A stretch of DNA of 7,790 bases from a candidate division CSSED10-310 bacterium. GTDB taxonomy: Bacteria > CSSED10-310 > JAFGJC01. Positions 6,013 to 7,790 of this stretch are shown one piece after another. The stretch's first letter is position 1. Each line of letters opens with the position of its first letter. Under the pieces are notes generated by a model that worked only from the letters and a program-made list of their open reading frames with translations, ran no database searches and was not told the origin of the DNA. The DNA is taken from NCBI GenBank assembly GCA_016929305.1, contig JAFGJC010000516.1:1-7790 (forward strand). Direction: 5' to 3'. A program made the position numbers and the translations under genes.

Positions 6013-7113
6013 ATGGCAATAGTAACTGCCTTTCGGTTTACAGAGAAGTCAGGAGCTATATGTATAGATCAAGAATCATGGCATATTTGGCGCAGAAAAA
6101 CTTGGTTTTCAGATAATATTCATCTTCTGGTTCCAGAAGATCTGGCGGATCAATTTGGTATTGAACTTGTCTATGCTGGAACGGGCCATCCGCCATTTCA
6201 TTGTGATACTGCTGAATTGGCCGGACAATACATCCATCAATATGTTAGACACGAACATAATCCTGAAGAAACCATAACTGTCGAAATGCTTGGACGTATC
6301 GTATTGAGAGCATTTCAAGAAGTACATTCCAGAAGAGTCAATAACAAACTTCAGTTTCTGTTCGGATTTACATGTGATGATTTCAGTAGAGGTGAATTTC
6401 AGCAAAGTGATCAGACGTTTCACATTAATCAGGAAGCAGTCAAGGAACGAGCTCTGCAGATTATTAACGGAAAGGAAAATACCGGTTATAACCCGCTCTC
6501 GCCACCCGTAGAAGCATGTTTGATAGGTGTTGATCCCAAATACGGATATTCAGCTTTCGCTATTAAAGAAAACGATGGTGTTTTGTCATTTCAGTCATGT
6601 TGGTTTGAATCGCTCGGTCAAGGAAGAGATGGTGCCGTTATTCGATTCGCTAAAGATCTGAACGATCGTTTTTTGGATACTCGAAGAAAAGGAAAGGGTC
6701 TGGAAAAGGGCTTGATCACGCTGATTGAAGCCACATCCGTATCAATGGAACATTATGGGCAAAACGGCGGGTCGATCAGGATCGTTCTTGTTGATGCTGC
6801 TGGCAAGCGGCGTCAGGACAGAATAAAGGATATCAAAGACAATTCAGCAAGATTATCACTGGAAGTTGTCCGAGCCTTCCGATCAGGTTATTTGACGGAA
6901 GATGTTGCTGCAGATTTGCTGAAAAGACTAATCGCGAACAATGAATCCTTTGAAACCGTCGAAAAAGATATGTTCCGGAATGCGTCTCAGCCAGTAATGT
7001 TAGGGAAATTACTGCGTGGATACAAGATTTGTGAAGGTGATCTGGCCGGGTCAAAGATAGAAGAACACCTTTTTTGTCAAGTTGAACAAACGGCCAGGGG
7101 AGGGCGCAAGTAA
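6013..7113 (+). CDS. Proteasome-beta-like Ntn-fold protein lacking catalytic residues (pseudo-subunit)
   Basis: No named family is recognised with certainty. The 366-residue protein has the outline of a proteasome beta/HslV/Anbu fold: an N-terminal strand pair MAIVTAFRF...SGAICIDQE, a turn LVYAGTGHPP (52-61), helices at about 66-108, CLIGVDPKYGYSAFAI (169-184), ESLGQGRDG (199-207) and a late helix-to-strand segment ending NGGSIRIVLVD (251-261). Aligned by eye to the archaeal beta subunit, Thr1 is replaced by Ala2 (after Met removal), Asp17 is kept as D19, Lys33 becomes N35, Ser129 becomes Q203, Asp166 becomes Y248 and Ser169 becomes N251. It should therefore be proteolytically inactive. A region of about 60 residues (about 107-166, with VNNKLQFLFGF) is inserted before the central strand, and about 105 mostly helical residues (262-366) extend the C-terminus. 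It heads an operon with the paralogue that begins at its stop codon. A structural or regulatory subunit is the likely role; this is inference. Confidence 0.72.
   Translation: MAIVTAFRFTEKSGAICIDQESWHIWRRKTWFSDNIHLLVPEDLADQFGIELVYAGTGHPPFHCDTAELAGQYIHQYVRHEHNPEETITVEMLGRIVLRAFQEVHSRRVNNKLQFLFGFTCDDFSRGEFQQSDQTFHINQEAVKERALQIINGKENTGYNPLSPPVEACLIGVDPKYGYSAFAIKENDGVLSFQSCWFESLGQGRDGAVIRFAKDLNDRFLDTRRKGKGLEKGLITLIEATSVSMEHYGQNGGSIRIVLVDAAGKRRQDRIKDIKDNSARLSLEVVRAFRSGYLTEDVAADLLKRLIANNESFETVEKDMFRNASQPVMLGKLLRGYKICEGDLAGSKIEEHLFCQVEQTARGGRK
7096..7104 (+). promoter_or_regulatory. Internal Shine-Dalgarno and TAATG coupling of the second proteasome-like gene
   Basis: AGGGGAGGG, within the last codons of the upstream gene, lies 8 bases before the ATG at 7113. 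That ATG shares its A with the upstream TAA stop (7111-7113). This arrangement favours coupled translation and fixed subunit ratio, and it defines Thr as residue 2 of the downstream protein. Confidence 0.8.
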
Positions 7114-7790
7114 TGACATCAATTAATGCATTACGCTTTGATCAATATTCGGGAGCGATGGTTTGCGATGAGCAGCGACACTGGAATCCGGAACGGGTAA
7201 AAATTTATGCGGCTGATAAAATAAGATCGATAATTCCTGCGGAAATACGTGAAAGGTATGGCTTGGCAGCATGTTATGGCAATACTGGCACATCAAGTGT
7301 CGGTGACGAACTGAGATTGACTATTTATCGGGAAGTCGAGATGGCGTTCGAAAGGAAATGTAAGGAATACGGTGAAATACCCGCAGAATTCATGTCATTG
7401 AAAGAAATCGTTAATCTGGCATGGCATGTGATTACGCGAATGAAACATCGACATGTCAATGAAGAGTTACGACACAGATATGGTTTTGAAACCGCAGAAC
7501 TTATTCAGGGATTCAAGGTGCGAAATGGGGAAAATTGTGCGATTAATAACAAAAATATTGTAAAAGAAGCTTTGGATAAAATCGCTGGTGATCCCATAAA
7601 TCCCAAACCAGATCCGGTGTTTGGCAATGGAGGAATAATAGCGGGTTTCGATGCAGAACATGGATTTCGAGTTTACGTGTTTTCCATGAAAGAAGCATTT
7701 GTTGAACCTAGTGAAACGGGATATGCAGCGCTTGGATCCGGCGGAGATACGACCAATTTCATTCTTCCAAGATATTTCAACAAAATTGGC
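7113..7790 (+). CDS. Proteasome-beta-like Ntn hydrolase with apparent catalytic Thr, 3' end outside window
   Basis: The frame is open for 226 codons to the window edge, with no stop. It begins MTSINALRF, so Met removal would expose Thr2 as the N-terminal nucleophile, with no propeptide, as in HslV. D19 (in SGAMVCDEQ) and K36 (in AADKIRSI) fall at the places of proteasome Asp17 and Lys33. GYAALGSGGD (203-212) supplies the GSG motif with S209 matching Ser129. GIIAGFDAEHGFRVYVFS (174-191) matches the central strand pair of beta subunits. It is paralogous to the upstream protein: both have FRF/LRF, SGA, CD or CID, a YxxTG turn, and VNxxLxxxxGF in an inserted helical region (about 107-172). The region of Asp166/Ser169 lies beyond the window. 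It is likely a threonine protease or amidase that assembles with its inactive partner; substrate and any ATPase partner are unknown. A nonproteolytic Ntn hydrolase is the main alternative. Confidence 0.75.
   Translation, partial: MTSINALRFDQYSGAMVCDEQRHWNPERVKIYAADKIRSIIPAEIRERYGLAACYGNTGTSSVGDELRLTIYREVEMAFERKCKEYGEIPAEFMSLKEIVNLAWHVITRMKHRHVNEELRHRYGFETAELIQGFKVRNGENCAINNKNIVKEALDKIAGDPINPKPDPVFGNGGIIAGFDAEHGFRVYVFSMKEAFVEPSETGYAALGSGGDTTNFILPRYFNKIG

Noticed and set aside
6109..6423. Minus-strand frame of 104 codons
   Set aside because: Antisense to the first proteasome-like gene, which has a strong ribosome binding site and a recognisable fold pattern.
1..7790. CRISPR arrays, insertion sequences, att sites, tRNA or rRNA genes
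   Set aside because: No regularly spaced repeats, transposase motifs, terminal inverted repeats or structural RNA signatures were seen.

Overview
The window carries four complete protein genes and two that run off its edges. They sit in a moderately AT-rich background (roughly 40% GC by eye) with strong AGGAGG-type ribosome binding sites. The content is bacterial: a divergent ATP-type PEP carboxykinase, a Memo-family protein with an extra N-terminal domain, two polytopic GT-C glycosyltransferases, and two adjacent proteins with a proteasome-beta-like fold. The phylum cannot be fixed from this sequence. Divergence of otherwise well-known enzymes suggests a little-studied or uncultured lineage, but that is inference.

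Layout from the left: a minus-strand GT-C glycosyltransferase (partial; its 3' end lies beyond position 1) starts at 980. It diverges from the plus-strand pckA gene (1123-2772), and the two appear to share a promoter region whose -10 elements overlap. A 261-base gap follows, with a probable rho-independent terminator near 2884-2907 and a repeated GGCATAC element. Next is the plus-strand Memo-family gene (3034-4272), which converges tail to tail with a second minus-strand GT-C glycosyltransferase (4282-5859). A 153-base divergent promoter region separates that gene from the plus-strand pair at 6013-7113 and 7113 to the window end.

The right-hand pair is the most interesting part. Both predicted proteins look like proteasome beta/HslV/Anbu-type Ntn hydrolases carrying an inserted helical region. 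The downstream one has a Thr at position 2 (exposed after Met removal), an Asp and a Lys at the places of proteasome Asp17 and Lys33, and a GSG motif matching Ser129. The upstream one shares the fold signature but has Ala at position 2 and has lost most catalytic positions, plus a C-terminal extension of about 105 residues. The genes overlap by one base (TAATG) and are very probably co-translated. This suggests a heteromeric, self-compartmentalising protease-like complex made of an inactive and an active subunit; that is inference from motif reading. The remaining genes look like ordinary housekeeping or envelope functions (gluconeogenesis, glycan transfer) with no evident functional link to the pair.
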